Position numbers and translations under genes: made by a program. A stretch of 64,000 bases of DNA. Source: Marthasterias glacialis. Taxonomy: Eukaryota; Echinodermata; Asteroidea; Forcipulatida; Asteriidae. Positions 17,701-29,715 of the stretch are shown here, one piece after another. Under the pieces are notes generated by a model. That model made no database searches, was not told where the DNA came from, and saw nothing but the letters and a program-made list of their open reading frames with translations. Position 1 is the stretch's first letter. Each line of letters opens with the position of its first letter. The stretch lies in NCBI GenBank assembly GCA_911728455.2, contig OU452240.1:1178001-1242000 (forward strand), in the 5' to 3' direction.

Positions 17701-18440
17701 ACATCGATGTATGAGTAACAAGACAATAATAGTATTAATGTCTTAACTACTAAACTGGAAGGATGCCCTCTGAAGCCAGTCAATGTGGGGAAAATAGTGC
17801 TTGTAAATGTTTGGATGAATGTCACCTGGACAATATGGTTTCTTTTTAAGACTTTACTTTTCTGAAAACAATTTCATTAGCCTTTTTGAGGTATGGCGGA
17901 CACTATAAAATTAGGAGTGCACTGTTTGGTTGTGGTGTATTCAGACACATTTACCCAAACCAATTAGTGCCCTAGTAATGGGTCCACCATATCTCAAAAC
18001 GGCTTGTAATGTGTCCACCTTTTCGAGACACATTCTAGGGAACTAATTGATTTGAGTAAATTTGTCTGTATATACACCCAAACCAAACAGTGAACTCCTG
18101 TTTTTATAATGTCCGCCATACCTCAAAAAGGCTAAATGCAGATGTCAGGATAAAATAAATGTTATAGGCCTACGTAGAGAAAATGTCATTGAGTTGATAT
18201 ATCTGTGAGGAGACGGGTTTGTTTCCAGTGAAAATAGGAATGTAATTTTTGGAGGAAAAATTGTAGCTTAGCACCCCCCCCCCTGAAACCTTTTACTGCC
18301 ATTCTGTTCCCTCCCATCAGGCCCGAAACGTCATGGAGGCATTTGGGGCAATTACCTTCACGCCCTGGTCATTTGCCTTGGTGCCCTTTGAAATGTCCCA
18401 GAACAGTATTTCTCTCCTACGGTTGCCCATTAGTGAGGAA
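17701..18440 (+). other. intronic or intergenic with a diverged inverted repeat
   Basis: A pair of inverted segments flanks 17870-18135: TTAGCCTTTTTGAGGTATGG at 17878 matches the reverse of CCATACCTCAAAAAGGCTAA at 18116. Internal words ACCCAAACCAATTAG and GTTTGGTTGTGGTGTATTCA also mirror. This is a MITE of about 260 bp. The rest holds a poly-C end near 18277 and a block (GCCTTGGTGCCCTTTGAAAT, 18376) that recurs at 33740. Confidence 0.55.
17874..18137. mobile_element. MITE with TAGCCTTTTTGAGGTATGGC inverted termini
   Basis: Left arm TAGCCTTTTTGAGGTATGGC with GGACACTATAAAATTAGGAG. Right arm, read in reverse, is TAGCCTTTTTGAGGTATGGC with GGACATTATAAAAACAGGAG. Inner portions (CAAACCAATTAGTGCCCTAG and its mirror) continue the palindrome. 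It has no coding capacity and is a classic fold-back MITE. Confidence 0.75.
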
Positions 18441-18462
18441 AACTGCCTTCCATTAAATTCCT

Positions 18463-18818
18463 AGCTCAACATTGGTAAGAAGAAACATAAATGTTCAGAG
18501 ATTTACATACACCTTACATGGTACAAAGATAATGATGGTAGAAAACTTTCCCTGAAATATTTCTGCCTGATGTATTAATATCGTTTTGAAATAATTATTG
18601 AAATAAGATCCAAAACTTGTTTTCGTCTCAGCGAGACGAAAACTCTGCCTGTGGGAATGCGTACAAAAATGCTGAATGCGGTTTTTACAGTTTTCTCGCA
18701 AATGGAACAACAAAATGAGCTGACAATTTCACAGGTTGGTTTTATTTTAAATATCTTGATTTGTGCGAAGAATGGAAGCATTTGCAGTCAGTTTACCAAT
18801 GTTGAGCTGGGGCTTTAA
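18463..18818. mobile_element. MITE family B, full-length copy
   Basis: Inverted termini AGCTCAACATTGGTAA (left) and TTACCAATGTTGAGCT (right) enclose about 325 bp. This includes a small internal palindrome TTTTCGTCTCAGCGAGACGAAAA. Further members of the family lie at 48577-48691 and 53784-53950. Confidence 0.8.
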
Positions 18819-20030
18819 GACAAGAATGAAGTGTGGGGCCCGTCCCACAGTTTGCTTTTAAGAGCATTTGGCACAAAATACCATTTACGCAGGTTCAATA
18901 GCAAATATGTACGTACGTTAGAAAAAACAGGTGTAAAAATAACAGTTAAAGTTTGCCTCTCACTGGAAAGCATAGCTAGGAAAACACTTGACTTCCAGCA
19001 CAACGGATGTGAGAAGAATTCTTCTTTGCCGAGATGCCAGTGCTCAATTTTTTAGCGACTAGCATTTTGTAAAAAAAAAAAAAAGAGAGAGAAAGGAGCT
19101 AATGGAGGATGGTTGGGAATCTTTTAGGATTGTTTTTACTCTGGACTTTGGTCTTGTTAAAACAACCGAAGACATTAAGGAAATCGTGTCTAATGTTTCT
19201 TCGTCAGCTGACACTAAAAGATCATCCTTAGTTTCATCAGACTGACACAAAAGCTTTGTTTGTTTAGTAAGGTACTGTTTAGGTCACCGTTTTTTAGGGG
19301 GGTGGGTGATATTGTTATTTTTTGGAAGGGTGCATTCATTCCTTGCCCTGACATTTTTTGGGCATAGATTTGTAACAAGAAGTGATTACTTCTGTTGATA
19401 TGCTGACATTAAATCTTTTTTACTTTGACAACTTCAAAACGTACAGGGTTATTTACTGGGCTCCTTCGTCGCTCTAACAAAATCCAACACCATTCAGTAA
19501 CTCAATCACTCAAAAACTGGTAGACGCTCATTACGGTGGTTCGCCTGATCTCATGTAAAGCATAATCAGTTTACTAGTGCAGTCCTCCGGTACAATAGAA
19601 TCAAAACAAAACATGCTGGTGGAATTTGGTTTGGTTTAATTATGGTCTTGAATGTCTGTGGGTGAGTGTTCTTGATGAAATTGGACGTTGAGTCAACGTC
19701 GTGGAAACTGGGGATTTAATTTAGAAAGATGGGTGATTGACAAGTCTGGGACGACAATTGTTCCTTTGATGCAAGGTGTAACAAGTGCCAAACAGTTGAA
19801 TCAAAATAAATACGCTGATACTTTCCGTTGTCTTTAAATGATTGGATTCCAGTTGGAGAATAAAACCGTCCTGCGGCCTCATTTAGCGAGGGTTATTTTT
19901 AGGGTATACCCTGGTGGTTTCACAGCATGCTCGCTGGCGAGGTATGCCGGAGTCATCATCATCAGCTACAAATATCGGCAATAAATACACAGAAGCTCTG
20001 TCCGTAACTGATATACCCAAGTATCCATAG
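18819..20030 (+). other. intronic or intergenic, no gene recognised
   Basis: Contains a poly-A run near 19070 and CTGGACTTTGGTCTTG/ TTCTTCGTCAGCTGACAC words that look repeat-derived. Near 19318 a fragment TTTTGGAAGGGTGCATTCATTCC resembles part of the 76-bp satellite unit. Nothing coding is supported. Confidence 0.4.
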
Positions 20031-20031
20031 A

Positions 20032-20158
20032 GCTTAAAGGGGCAATGTTGTTGGGTCAGTGTAAAATCCTTCGCGACTCGGTGAGGGAGCGGGTTAAAGG
20101 GGCAATGTTGTTGGGTCACACAGTGTAAAAATGTTGCGACTCGGTGAGGGAGTGGTGC
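20032..20158. repeat. tandem duplication of about 68 bp
   Basis: AAAGGGGCAATGTTGTTGGG ... CGACTCGGTGAGGGAG appears twice in direct orientation with small indels. Confidence 0.85.
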
Positions 20159-21260
20159 GGTGGAAAACTGCTGTCTCTCGTGCACACGATTTTGTTTACA
20201 AATCCGAAGCTTTTGCAGTTTGAATGTGTTTTGTTGAGTGCTTTACATAGAAGTATGACTTCAAAATATATTATACAAATTATTTTGTTAAATCAGTCCA
20301 GTGTGCCAGAAATTGTTTGTTTAACATCAAGGGCATAGCAAGGGCATTGCGTAACGCATGATGTGTAAAAACATGCAATGGTCTAGAGTGCAATAGATTT
20401 TAAAAAATATGTCTTGGGAATGAAATCAAAACTCATGGTTTGTGGCGTAGGCAGTGTAATGGTTTGAGTGATGAATGCCACGTGATCCACAATCCTCCAA
20501 TCAAATGACAAGGGTGTTCGACATTCATGTATCATCCTTGAACAAAAAGTATACGACGTTGTCAAGTAACATTAATGTGACTTGCCTCTCTCCCTGATTC
20601 TTTGGTTGCCATGGCTACTTGATGCCTCATAGGTTCGCTGGGCCTCTGAGATTTAAAATCTATCAAAAAAAAAATCAGTTTTGAAATTGGAAATTCAAAC
20701 CTCCCACATGCTTTTGGTAATTTCACGCTTGAAAACTCCATACCTTAGGGGTACATGAATATACTTTCCCTGAAAAGGCAACTCTTCCATAAGCTAATTA
20801 GTTGTTTTTAAAGGGTACCAGAGCCCATTAAAAAAAAAAAAAGCCGTTAAGCCAAAAGAGAATGCTTTAGACAAAAAAATCTTTCATAGCGGAATGAAGT
20901 TACCAGCGCCCCCCCAAAAAATTAATAAAAAATAAAAAATGTAGGTCCATGTATGTTGGTTCCCTGCTGATTGTTGCTTAGCATAACTTTTGTAACTGCT
21001 TATTTCTGCTTAACGGTTTTATGGAATCGGACCCAGTGGCCTTTTATTAAGATAGTAACAAACAAACAAATTGCCAAGAACAGATATATCTTGCTAAGTA
21101 GAATTGGGTTATCAGCCAACATATGCAATTCATACTGTTGTGACTGGTGTCCGGCAATATACTTGCTTATCTTATAAATTTACCAAGTGTCGTTTTCTGC
21201 TCATTACAGCTGGTCATTTTGTCAACCTGAAATTCATGTTGTGAGAAAGAAAGAAACAAG
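20159..21260 (+). other. intronic or intergenic, partial MITE copy
   Basis: 20950-21180 contains GCTTAGCATAAC, TTTCTGCTTAACGG and TTATGGAATCGGACCC, related to the MITE at 47363-47541. Elsewhere I see nothing beyond poly-A tracts. Confidence 0.4.
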
Positions 21261-21263
21261 AGA

Positions 21264-21503
21264 CTGATCCATTAAGCCCTTCCCCCTCATGTGTTTACCA
21301 ATCACAGCCTTTGCACAACCGAAAGTCCGACACGATAAAATCCTATTTGAAAATGTCAACATATTATGCGCGCGTACTTATAGCGGGTGCGTTCATGTTG
21401 CGCGGTGTGGCATGGAAGAGACACACATTGCGCTGCTCACGTGGATTATAGCCAATGCTGTGATTGGTCTATATGTTTAGGGGGCGGGGCTTAATGGATC
21501 GGT
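21264..21503. mobile_element. MITE family C, copy 1
   Basis: Left end CTGATCCATTAAGCCC and right end GGGGCGGGGCTTAATGGATC form an inverted pair. The interior has ACCAATCACAGCC and GTGATTGGTC (inverted CCAAT boxes) and a GCGCGCGTACTTATAGCG core. The second copy at 50681-50941 is similar along its whole length. Confidence 0.85.
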
Positions 21504-22850
21504 TTATTGATGACAAGCCAGTATGTCCCATGACGCCGTTTTACACTTCCTTGGTGTGTATGTTCCGTCCCAACTTCAGAATCGTCCCAATTTGTGAGTG
21601 TTAAAGTTGGGGCGGCCCAACTATAGCTGGGCCAGATTGCCTATAATACGAGATAGTTAGGGGATCTTTAATCAAACTATTATTAAAACGTTTGACTCAC
21701 TTCTCCTGGCGAGCTGGGATTTGAGATAAATATAGATGGAAAGCATATGCATTCAAACCACTTTAGTAAATTGAAAGCACCTCACGCACGTTCTGAGAAT
21801 TCCCCTTTCCAGAGCTGTATGTTTCCGACCTTAAGGAACATATTGGCTCATTGATCTCAACTTGTTTAACAAGCAATTAACGGGGCGAGTTTTTTGTACT
21901 ATCATACAGTGGGCTGTGCGTTATTGACCGCAAAATGGCAGTCGATTCAGGCTTGTGACTTGTCAAATTTGTCCAGGCTCCAGTTGCAAGCCAAATTGAG
22001 ATTTTTGTTTGCTTGATGCAAATATGAGATATTAGATAAGGAGTGCCACTTCTTCGCTGTCATAATAAGAAAAGGGGATGTTGCAGTGCGAAGAACTTTT
22101 TTTTCATTCTGCGCAAGTCTTTGTCTTGTTCCCTGTGCTACAATAGCATGATTAAATACTTATTCTCATTTGACCCAGAACAGGACCAGATTATTTCCCC
22201 CCTCGCAGCCTCGGTATGGTTACACTGATTTGATTTGGAGAAAACAAAAATGGAGTAAGGCTTTCAAGGCGTGTTTAAATACACTTTTGTTTGTCCAGAC
22301 CGGATTAATATGGATTCCCTTCCATTACCCGCCCTCGTCCCCATGTCCCTACATACCTCTTACGCCGACCTCACACTCAGCTGCAGTCTGCCCCATGGTC
22401 TGTCATTTTGGGAGCCAAACACGTTCACTGTACTAACTCACGGGGAAGCCGACATCTAAGATTGATTTATCCTGGGTGATGACGTCAGGAGGATGGGGTT
22501 AAATCCTCCTTTCTCCATCCCTGCATAGCCAGCACCCCCCATTTGTGTCTTCTTTTCTTTTGTACCCCCTTGTTTGACTGGCTTGTTTGTACAATGCCCG
22601 TGCGTTGCTTTCTAAACACTGCGTCACCGTTGTCACGAAGGGACGGGCATGTCAAAACGCGTTAAAAGAACATTTTGAGATATATATATATTTTTTTTAA
22701 AGATGCTAAATTCGAAACTGAAAACTTTGCAGTATTTTAAATTTCTTGTGCAGTTAAAGTGGCGTATTAAATGTGTTTTGGTAAGAGTTAGTTAGATCTT
22801 ATCAATAATTAAAAATCACCAAAAACGTCGATGAATTAACACGATTAAGT
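21504..22850 (+). other. intronic or intergenic, nothing coding
   Basis: Contains a consensus CRE TGACGTCA at about 22481 (GATGACGTCAGGAGG), a TATATATA run near 22683, and a fragment (CTCGCAGCCTCGGTATGGTT, 22203) that resembles words at 39780 and 47640. No gene is recognised. Confidence 0.4.
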
Positions 22851-22855
22851 CAAAC

Positions 22856-23260
22856 AGGCCCGTCTCTTCAAAACGCAAAAATGACGACCTACTTTTGTGT
22901 GCATCTTTAACAATGTTTTTACGAAGTGAAAGGCCGGGCCTGTCACGTGACCTGCGCGCTGACAAACCCGTTTCTTCGTGAAAACTCAAAATAATGAGAC
23001 TTGACCTAAAAGCCTGTCCATTTTTATACAATGTATTTTGCACATGTTTGGGGACGCCCGTCTCTTAGTGAAAACGCAAAATGCAATTACCTAGATGGAA
23101 GCCCACTTACCAATTAATATAACTATTAAATAAATTACTTTGGATTAAGTAGCAGTTTGGGAAGGCTTACTACATTCAGGCCTAAAGGAAAAACATCTCA
23201 AAAATTTACAATACGTTATTTTTGACATGCCCATCTCTTTGTGAAAACGGTGAGGATAAG
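22856..23260. repeat. irregularly spaced copies of a CCCGTCTCTT-GTGAAAACGC motif
   Basis: Four related blocks start at about 22858, 22966, 23057 and 23230. All are variants of CCCGTCTCTTAGTGAAAACG followed by CAAAATG. The spacing is not constant (roughly 108, 91 and 173 bases). This could be an old tandem repeat or a set of related binding sites. Confidence 0.6.
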
Positions 23261-23617
23261 TAAAATAAACAGTAAAACGTTACACCACCCCCATCTCATA
23301 TATTCAATGCAAGCATGCATCTATAAGTCTTTATGTCTCATTTTAAACGTAGACGCCCCACTTTTTAATCTATGTTCATGAACTAAGTGTTTCGTAAATG
23401 TACAATTTAGGTGACCTACTTTTCAGTTAAAAGCACTGCAGACACCGCGATTCTAAATTCTGATCATCATCATTCTCATAAAAGCATCCAATCGAAATTG
23501 TGCATCCCTGGGAACATTAATGTCTGTTTTTCCTTGGTCTGTTCTTAACATCACCTCATAAAATGTGTTCACAACATTCCTTTTGTTAAAAAATAAAAAA
23601 TGCTAATAGGCCCTAGT

Positions 23618-23697
23618 ACACACGTATGGACTGGCAATGAGGCCACTAGTGCACGACGGGATGGACTGGCAATGAGGTCACTAGTGCACGTCAAAAT
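23618..23697. repeat. 39-bp tandem duplication
   Basis: ATGGACTGGCAATGAGGCCA with CTAGTGCACGACG is present twice in direct orientation with a few substitutions. Confidence 0.8.
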
Positions 23698-24719
23698 GCA
23701 TCCCAAGGGACTGTGAGTGACCAGGAGAGGGTCTTATTTTGGCCGAGACCCTCTTCTGCTGCTGATTCACAGGCCCGAGGGGGTGCGTAGACGTGCGCTT
23801 GTGCCCGAATTTCGCAGTCCTTATGTCTTATAATACACCTAAGTCAACAATACTTATGAAAAAGAAAAAATATATGAACAAATATTTGTAAAAAAAACAC
23901 TTTTATATATATATATATATATATTTTTAAAGCTGGACTGTTTTAATTCAACTTTTAACTCATGAGCAAAATTCAATAATTGAAGGAACACTTTTATATT
24001 CCCTAGAATCTGTTCTTTTTAGCTGCTGTTCACTGTTCACACCATGAGAGGGTGCTATAACCAGTCAAAATGTTGAGTATAGTGCCCAGTTCTGGAACTA
24101 TTTCCCGCAACTTACGCGCGTGATGTCATTGACTCGTGTCTATAGTTCACGGTGACGAAAATCTCATGCACTAGCCAATGTTAGTTAACCCCACGTGACC
24201 ATGTTTCAGCCAATCAGAATACAGAACCAGGAGGTGCGTCATAATCTTTACCCCCGCTGCAGTTATTACATCTTTTGTTTATGCGTTTTTAAACTTTCTG
24301 TGATTTTAATTTTATTTTTTGAAAGCTCCGTAAATTTTGATTTTTCAAGCCTTTTGGTCGCTGCAATTTGAATGTTTTTACAATAAACCAATCATACAAT
24401 TCCCTTCGGAATATTCTTCTCTTCGGAATTCTTTGTTAAGACTCCGAGTTACCCAAAGGGGCGCTTTAAATATGTGTTCATTTTTGTTCCTCAAACAATT
24501 CAAAATTTTATCGCCAAGCTATAAATTTCACTTTTTTTTTTACTTAGTCCTGTCATGATTTATTTTAGTAATGACAGTCAAACACGTCTGGCAAACAAGC
24601 TTTAAGAGAAGTCCAATATTGACGCGAGATTAAAGATGCTATCCGCGGGGGGAAATAAGATTCGGTCAACGTTTTGGCGACTCAGTACCGGAGCAATTAG
24701 AGGGGAGACGGCCTCTTGC

Positions 24720-24751
<32 letters not shown>

Positions 24752-25690
24752 TTGAAACAGATTTTTCAATCTGATGCCCTTTTGTCCAATGGGTTGGCAT
24801 TTTTCTCATCTCTGTTCCATCTTGAAGGATAAAGTCAGATTACGGTTGTCTTGGGTGTGAGCTGGGAAAGATTGTTTTCTCAAAAAAAAAAATGTTATTG
24901 GTTTTGGGTGCTTCAAGCATGATGAGTTTGTCCTTGGTTTGTGATTTAAACAGTTTGTGACTATTATTTTTGCAAAAGCTGTTAATGGCCTCATGTTTTG
25001 ACCCGTACAGATTGTTTAATAATTGTATAATATATAATTTGTTTAAAATCTTCGAAAGAGATTCTGCTAGGGTGGAATTGTGAGGCAACAATTTTGCATT
25101 TATAGCATAGCTCATTCAAAGCAGTTTGCAACTGCCCTTTTTTTTTGTTTATTATTTTGTATTATATTTTATTTATTACTTAAGCTGTAGAAGGGATTCT
25201 TAGAGGATTAGAGATAAGTGCTGCCAGACAGTTTTCATGGGAGGATTACATTCTCCAAGAAATAAGATCACCATAAGCTCTTCAGATGGAGGTTGGGGAC
25301 TTTTCACATTGTTTGAAAACTGGCCGTTTAAATTACCTCTTAGAAATAATTACTAGGGCATTTCAGACAACGCTGATGCAATAAGGTAAGAGGTTAACAC
25401 CTGTCTCTGTTTTGAGTATGTGTGGTTCTGAAAAGAAGCGGTGGTTCACTCGACGACGTTTCAAACACACTCTGTTCATCACGAGGAAATTGCTGGTTTA
25501 CAACTGAGAGTAGGGATTAAGTAGTCTGGTCTTGGATCATCCTGGTAAAGGGATTAACTCAGAGAAGATGCAAAGGATCACGACCAATTTGGCAGTTTAC
25601 TTGGAGTAATTTAACATCATGTCATGTAATGCTGTTGTTGAGGAAATTCGGTACAACTCATGGTTTTAGCAAGAAGTTGAAAACGTTTAT
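23698..25690 (+). other. intronic or intergenic
   Basis: Holds a TA microsatellite (23904-23925) and an uninterrupted 30-base T tract (24721-24750). A CpG-containing segment 24100-24240 has GCGCGTGATGTCA and GCCAATCAGAAT (CCAAT-like) words. No gene is seen. Confidence 0.4.
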
Positions 25691-25701
25691 GCTCTATTTT
25701 G

Positions 25702-26310
25702 ACTGTGTGTAGATTCATTCACCACATACTATTATATTACATGCATAACATATGATATTGAATGGTCAGAAAGAAGGAGGGTTGACTGTGTTCTGTGTAG
25801 ATTAATTCACCACATTATATCATGTGATGCGGCTGGCATACTTTATCTGCCATTCAAAACCACAGTGGATGATATTGAATGGTCAAACAGTAGGAGGGTT
25901 GACTGTGTTCTGTGTAGATGCATTTACCACATTATATCATAATGCAGGCTGGCATGGTTTATCTGCCATTCAAAATCACAGTGGATGATATTGAATGGTC
26001 AGACAGTAGGAGGGTTGACTGTGTTCTGTGTAGATGCATTTACCACATTATATCATAATGCAGGCTGGCATAGTTTATCTGCCATTCAAAACCACTGTGG
26101 ATGACATTAAATGGTCAGACAGTAGGAGTTTTGGTTGTGTACTGTGCAGACTCATTCACCACACGATGTTATATAACAGGCATAGTTTATTATATTTAAT
26201 GGTCATACCGTAGGAGGGTTGACTATGTACTGTGCAGATGCATTCACCGTATGGTATCATAACGCACAAGATCACCATTCAAGATCGTCTACAGCACGGT
26301 CAGACAGGAT
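25702..26310. repeat. about 117-bp tandem repeat, six diverged units
   Basis: Each unit contains TGTGTAGATGCATTTACCAC, ATTATATCATAATGCAGGC, TTTATCTGCCATTCAAAA and GATATTGAATGGTCAGACAG, and ends AGTAGGAGGGTTGACTGTG. Units begin near 25702, 25785, 25902, 26018, 26133 and 26221. The central two are almost identical, while the outer ones are shortened and diverged. Confidence 0.9.
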
Positions 26311-27250
26311 GGGAATGTTTTTAACCATATATTGTCACTGTCCGATAGGGATATTTTCTTAACTACACTTACAGAAGAGACCGAATAGATGAGAAAAGAC
26401 TCCACATCTGCTCTTAGGATATTTGTTTGTTTTTAAAGAGGGAGTTTAATTGGGTTTCATGACAGACCCGAGTCCTCAAAGACCCCCGTCTTCAGGCTTC
26501 AACTGAAACCACGCACTTCTGCTCCATTATGAGGCACTACACTCGAAGTATCTGTACTCTCAAGAAGTACACTAGTCCAGAAGACGTTGATGATCCTCCT
26601 TGTAGATGTATTTAGAAGTCTCATGTACGTGGTTAGACTCATCAGCAAGGAATCAGGTTCCAACCAAGATTGGAAATGGTCAACAAGGTTTGGCCAGTGC
26701 AGGGTACCTTTTTTTCTCCGCGTTTGAACAGCCTAAACGTAAGTGACGGCCTCGGGAAAACTACCCGTCCGTGTACACACGCTGCTGGAGTGGAGGTTGG
26801 GGGCGGGGGCTTGGGCTGGGGTGGATTTGCCATGATAATAAACTTGAGTCTACAACTCCATGGGGAGAGTAGATGATTCTTTAAAACCTGCTGTAGACCT
26901 GATTTGTTGCCGGCAAAGAGTTGGGGTGGTGGGTGGGGGGGGGGGGGGGAGTTGACTGGAAAGCAGTGGATCGTGTTTCATCTGTAAGCTTTTTGTTACA
27001 TCCGCAGAGTATTTTCTTTTTGGATCTGTATTTGTTTTTAGCTGAATTATCTACTTAAATATTTTAGGCTTTACATATTTACAAAGCAGACTCGGGTTAC
27101 CATCCAGAAGGCCGTGTTATGTATATTGTGATGGACTGGTTCCCTTCTAATGTTTGCTTAGCACACGGGCATGGCCACTGGCATTTTGCTAGCTTGTTCC
27201 CAGATCTTCTTCACCCATTTCCCATCCACTCCAGTCTTGTCTAGATATGT
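26311..27250 (+). other. intronic or intergenic
   Basis: Contains G-rich stretches (GGGGGCGGGGGC near 26799 and a poly-G run at 26932-26949). No gene or named repeat is recognised. Confidence 0.45.
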
Positions 27251-27254
27251 AGCA

Positions 27255-27592
27255 TGTCATGGCTGAGTGGTCTAGTGAGCCGGGCTCAAGCTTTGGTTGT
27301 CAAGTCATCGGGGTATGGGTTTGAGTCCCAGTCATGACACTTGTGTCCTTCAGCAAGATGCTTTACTATAATCGCTTCTCTTCACCCAGAAGTATAAATG
27401 GGTGCCTGCGAGGGTAGAGGTTGACATTGCGTTTGAAAAAAGCCTCCGAAGCGCCACGGCAGCTCGGGGCTGTATACTCCCCAGGGAGCTGAGAAAGATT
27501 ACAGGAATGTTATTGGCCCAAAGACCAAGGCACTAATGTAAAGCGCATTGAGACGTTATTGTAAAATGCGCTATATAAGAACAGATTTGTAA
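27255..27592 (+). mobile_element. full-length tRNA-derived SINE with an L2/CR1-like tail
   Basis: The head TGTCATGGCTGAGTGGTCTA (A-box) and GGGTTTGAGTCCCAGTCATG (B-box) close on themselves like a tRNA-Leu/Ser acceptor arm. A body with TTCAGCAAGATGCTTTACTA follows, and the tail is TAAAGCGCATTGAGACGTTA then GCGCTATATAAGAA. That tail pattern is typical of L2/CR1 LINE 3' ends, which let the LINE machinery mobilise the SINE in trans. Short direct repeats ATATGT flank it. Confidence 0.8.
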
Positions 27593-29710
27593 TATGTGTA
27601 TATCTTAAAGTCAAACTATGTTCAAGTTGTTGAGATATTTTTTATGGTTTTCAGGCCTCCCCGTTGGCGAAACGCAGGGCATACAATAAAAGTCAGCTAC
27701 GATTCATTTTTTTTTTTTATTTTTTTTTTTTTTTGGTGCAGAGTGGAAATATGGGTTTATACTTTTTTCATTTGACAATGTTGTCGTACAGTTTCCGGCC
27801 AGGAATTACAAGGAAGGCCACGGGGGCTACGGCCGCTTTTGCACCGGTCATGGCCTCGGTGGTTGCCCTTCAGAAGTGTCCAATAGACTTCAAGATTTTC
27901 CAGTAGAAGTGAAAACGGCCTTGCTCTCAAAAAGATGGAAATTCCAGACCTGCAAGTTACCGACTTACACTTCGCCATATCTGTGACATTCCAAGAGTGT
28001 TTTCTGGCATATTTTCCACAATTCATGACCGGACATTCTATTAACTCGTCAGAAATAAAATTACAAGCTTTTTTTAGATGATAGAAGGAAACACATACCA
28101 TCATCAGCTGCACATTAAATAAGTTTCGCAGTGAAACTTGAGCAATATTTTTCCCGGCAAAATGGGTAACCAATGCTTCGCCGTAGCTCGACTTTGTGAG
28201 GTCATTGACGGAGAGCCTTTATTTTCACACAGGACAATCTGGTTATCATCACATTACACGTTCTGGCAATTCAGACGGGATGATATTGATCAAGAAAGCA
28301 ATCATTCTCAAAGGAGAGAAAAAAACACATCTTGAAATGGGATACAGGACTTTTTTTTATTTGGTCACTCCGAAATGTGATATTCACGATTCTGCATGAA
28401 AGATCATCGATTATTTTATTTTCTATTAAAGAGACGACACTGCAGCAAGTTAAGAAAAAATGTTTTTCTCCTTCTACTGTTTTTTCCCCTTCTCCTATGA
28501 AAGAAATGATTCCAATCAAGACATCCAGAGATAGAAAACTTTTTTGAAAATGACCATCATTCCTCCCTAAATAACAATATTGCATCCACATACTGTCAGT
28601 CCCCGTGGCCACCAAAGAAATCTCTGGATCCACCCCTCAGTGTCTTCAAGATAGGCGCTACTTTTCAGATGAGTTGGACATCCCTTTAAAAATTTCATCA
28701 TGCAGAATTGGCAATCTCACTTTGAAAAAATGTTTGCATCAAATTGTCAGTGTTTTTAAAGTATGAGAGAAAGACTCTGTTAGGGTCATGAGGTCGTGAG
28801 GGCGGAAGTGTGAGGCTACTGACCATTTGTGCATCAACTTTGTGACGTGTGAAAAAAAATGGGGGGAAAAATGAAAAAAAACCACAAATTTTCCTGTCCA
28901 AAAGCCAACACTGTATCCTTCCTGATAATGTATTTTTTTTGGTTGTGAATCTGTATTATTCGCCATCGGAATTTTTAACACAAAGGGAAATAATCAGAGA
29001 CGATTTCGTGCGTACCTCAATTGCGTTTTTGATTGGCTGGATTCTTGGCGCGTGAATTTTCACAGCGTCACCTGAGCGATGGATGGATGAAGATCTCTGG
29101 AAGTGGATGCGTAAATGTTAACACCAAGCGGGTTTTGTTGGACTGTCTGTGTACATATTGAAATCACAAGAGAATAACACGAGGTAGCTGTGATGGAAGA
29201 GTTTGTATGTCTTGGGGAGGATGGTGGGGGGGGGGGGGGGAGTGTGTGAGTAGAGGTTGTTGAGAGTTCATTCTCAAATTGCGGATAGGAAAATTACCCC
29301 AGTACTCAAATATAGACATTTAAAGCAGTTTTAAAGAAAAAAATGAATATAAAATGATCACCATCATCGATGGACTCAAACTTACGCCTGTGACGAGCAA
29401 AAATAAATAAAATAATATCATCAATAATACCAATATCTTTAAGAAAGTGGTGGAAAGCTTTGGGTCCAAAGGATGTTTATTTGATTTTTTTAGAGTACAT
29501 TTCTAAAAAGAAAGGTAATATTTCATTTGAAAATTTGATTAATTGAAATTAAAACAAAGACTTTTTTTAACAGCTAAACATAAATAAGGAGTAATTCAAA
29601 AGTCAAAGTGTTGTTAGAAGCAAAACAGAATGAACAAATATTCCAATAAATAATACAAATTAAAAACAATAATACAAAAAATAAAAATAATATGCACCAT
29701 ATTATATACT
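27593..29710 (+). other. intronic or intergenic, no gene accepted
   Basis: Two moderately long minus-strand frames (28173-27757 and 28633-28271) lie here but show no motif, no splice context and mixed composition. A 28740-28860 fragment (GAGAAAGACTCTGTTAGGGT) resembles the repeat at 7700. A poly-G run lies near 29227. Confidence 0.4.
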
Positions 29711-29715
29711 ATAAT

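Noticed and set aside
27757..28173. 138-codon minus-strand frame
   Set aside because: No domain, no codon bias visible, no splice context. Length is within chance for this much sequence.
28271..28633. 120-codon minus-strand frame
   Set aside because: No recognisable motif, and the opposite strand is equally open in parts.
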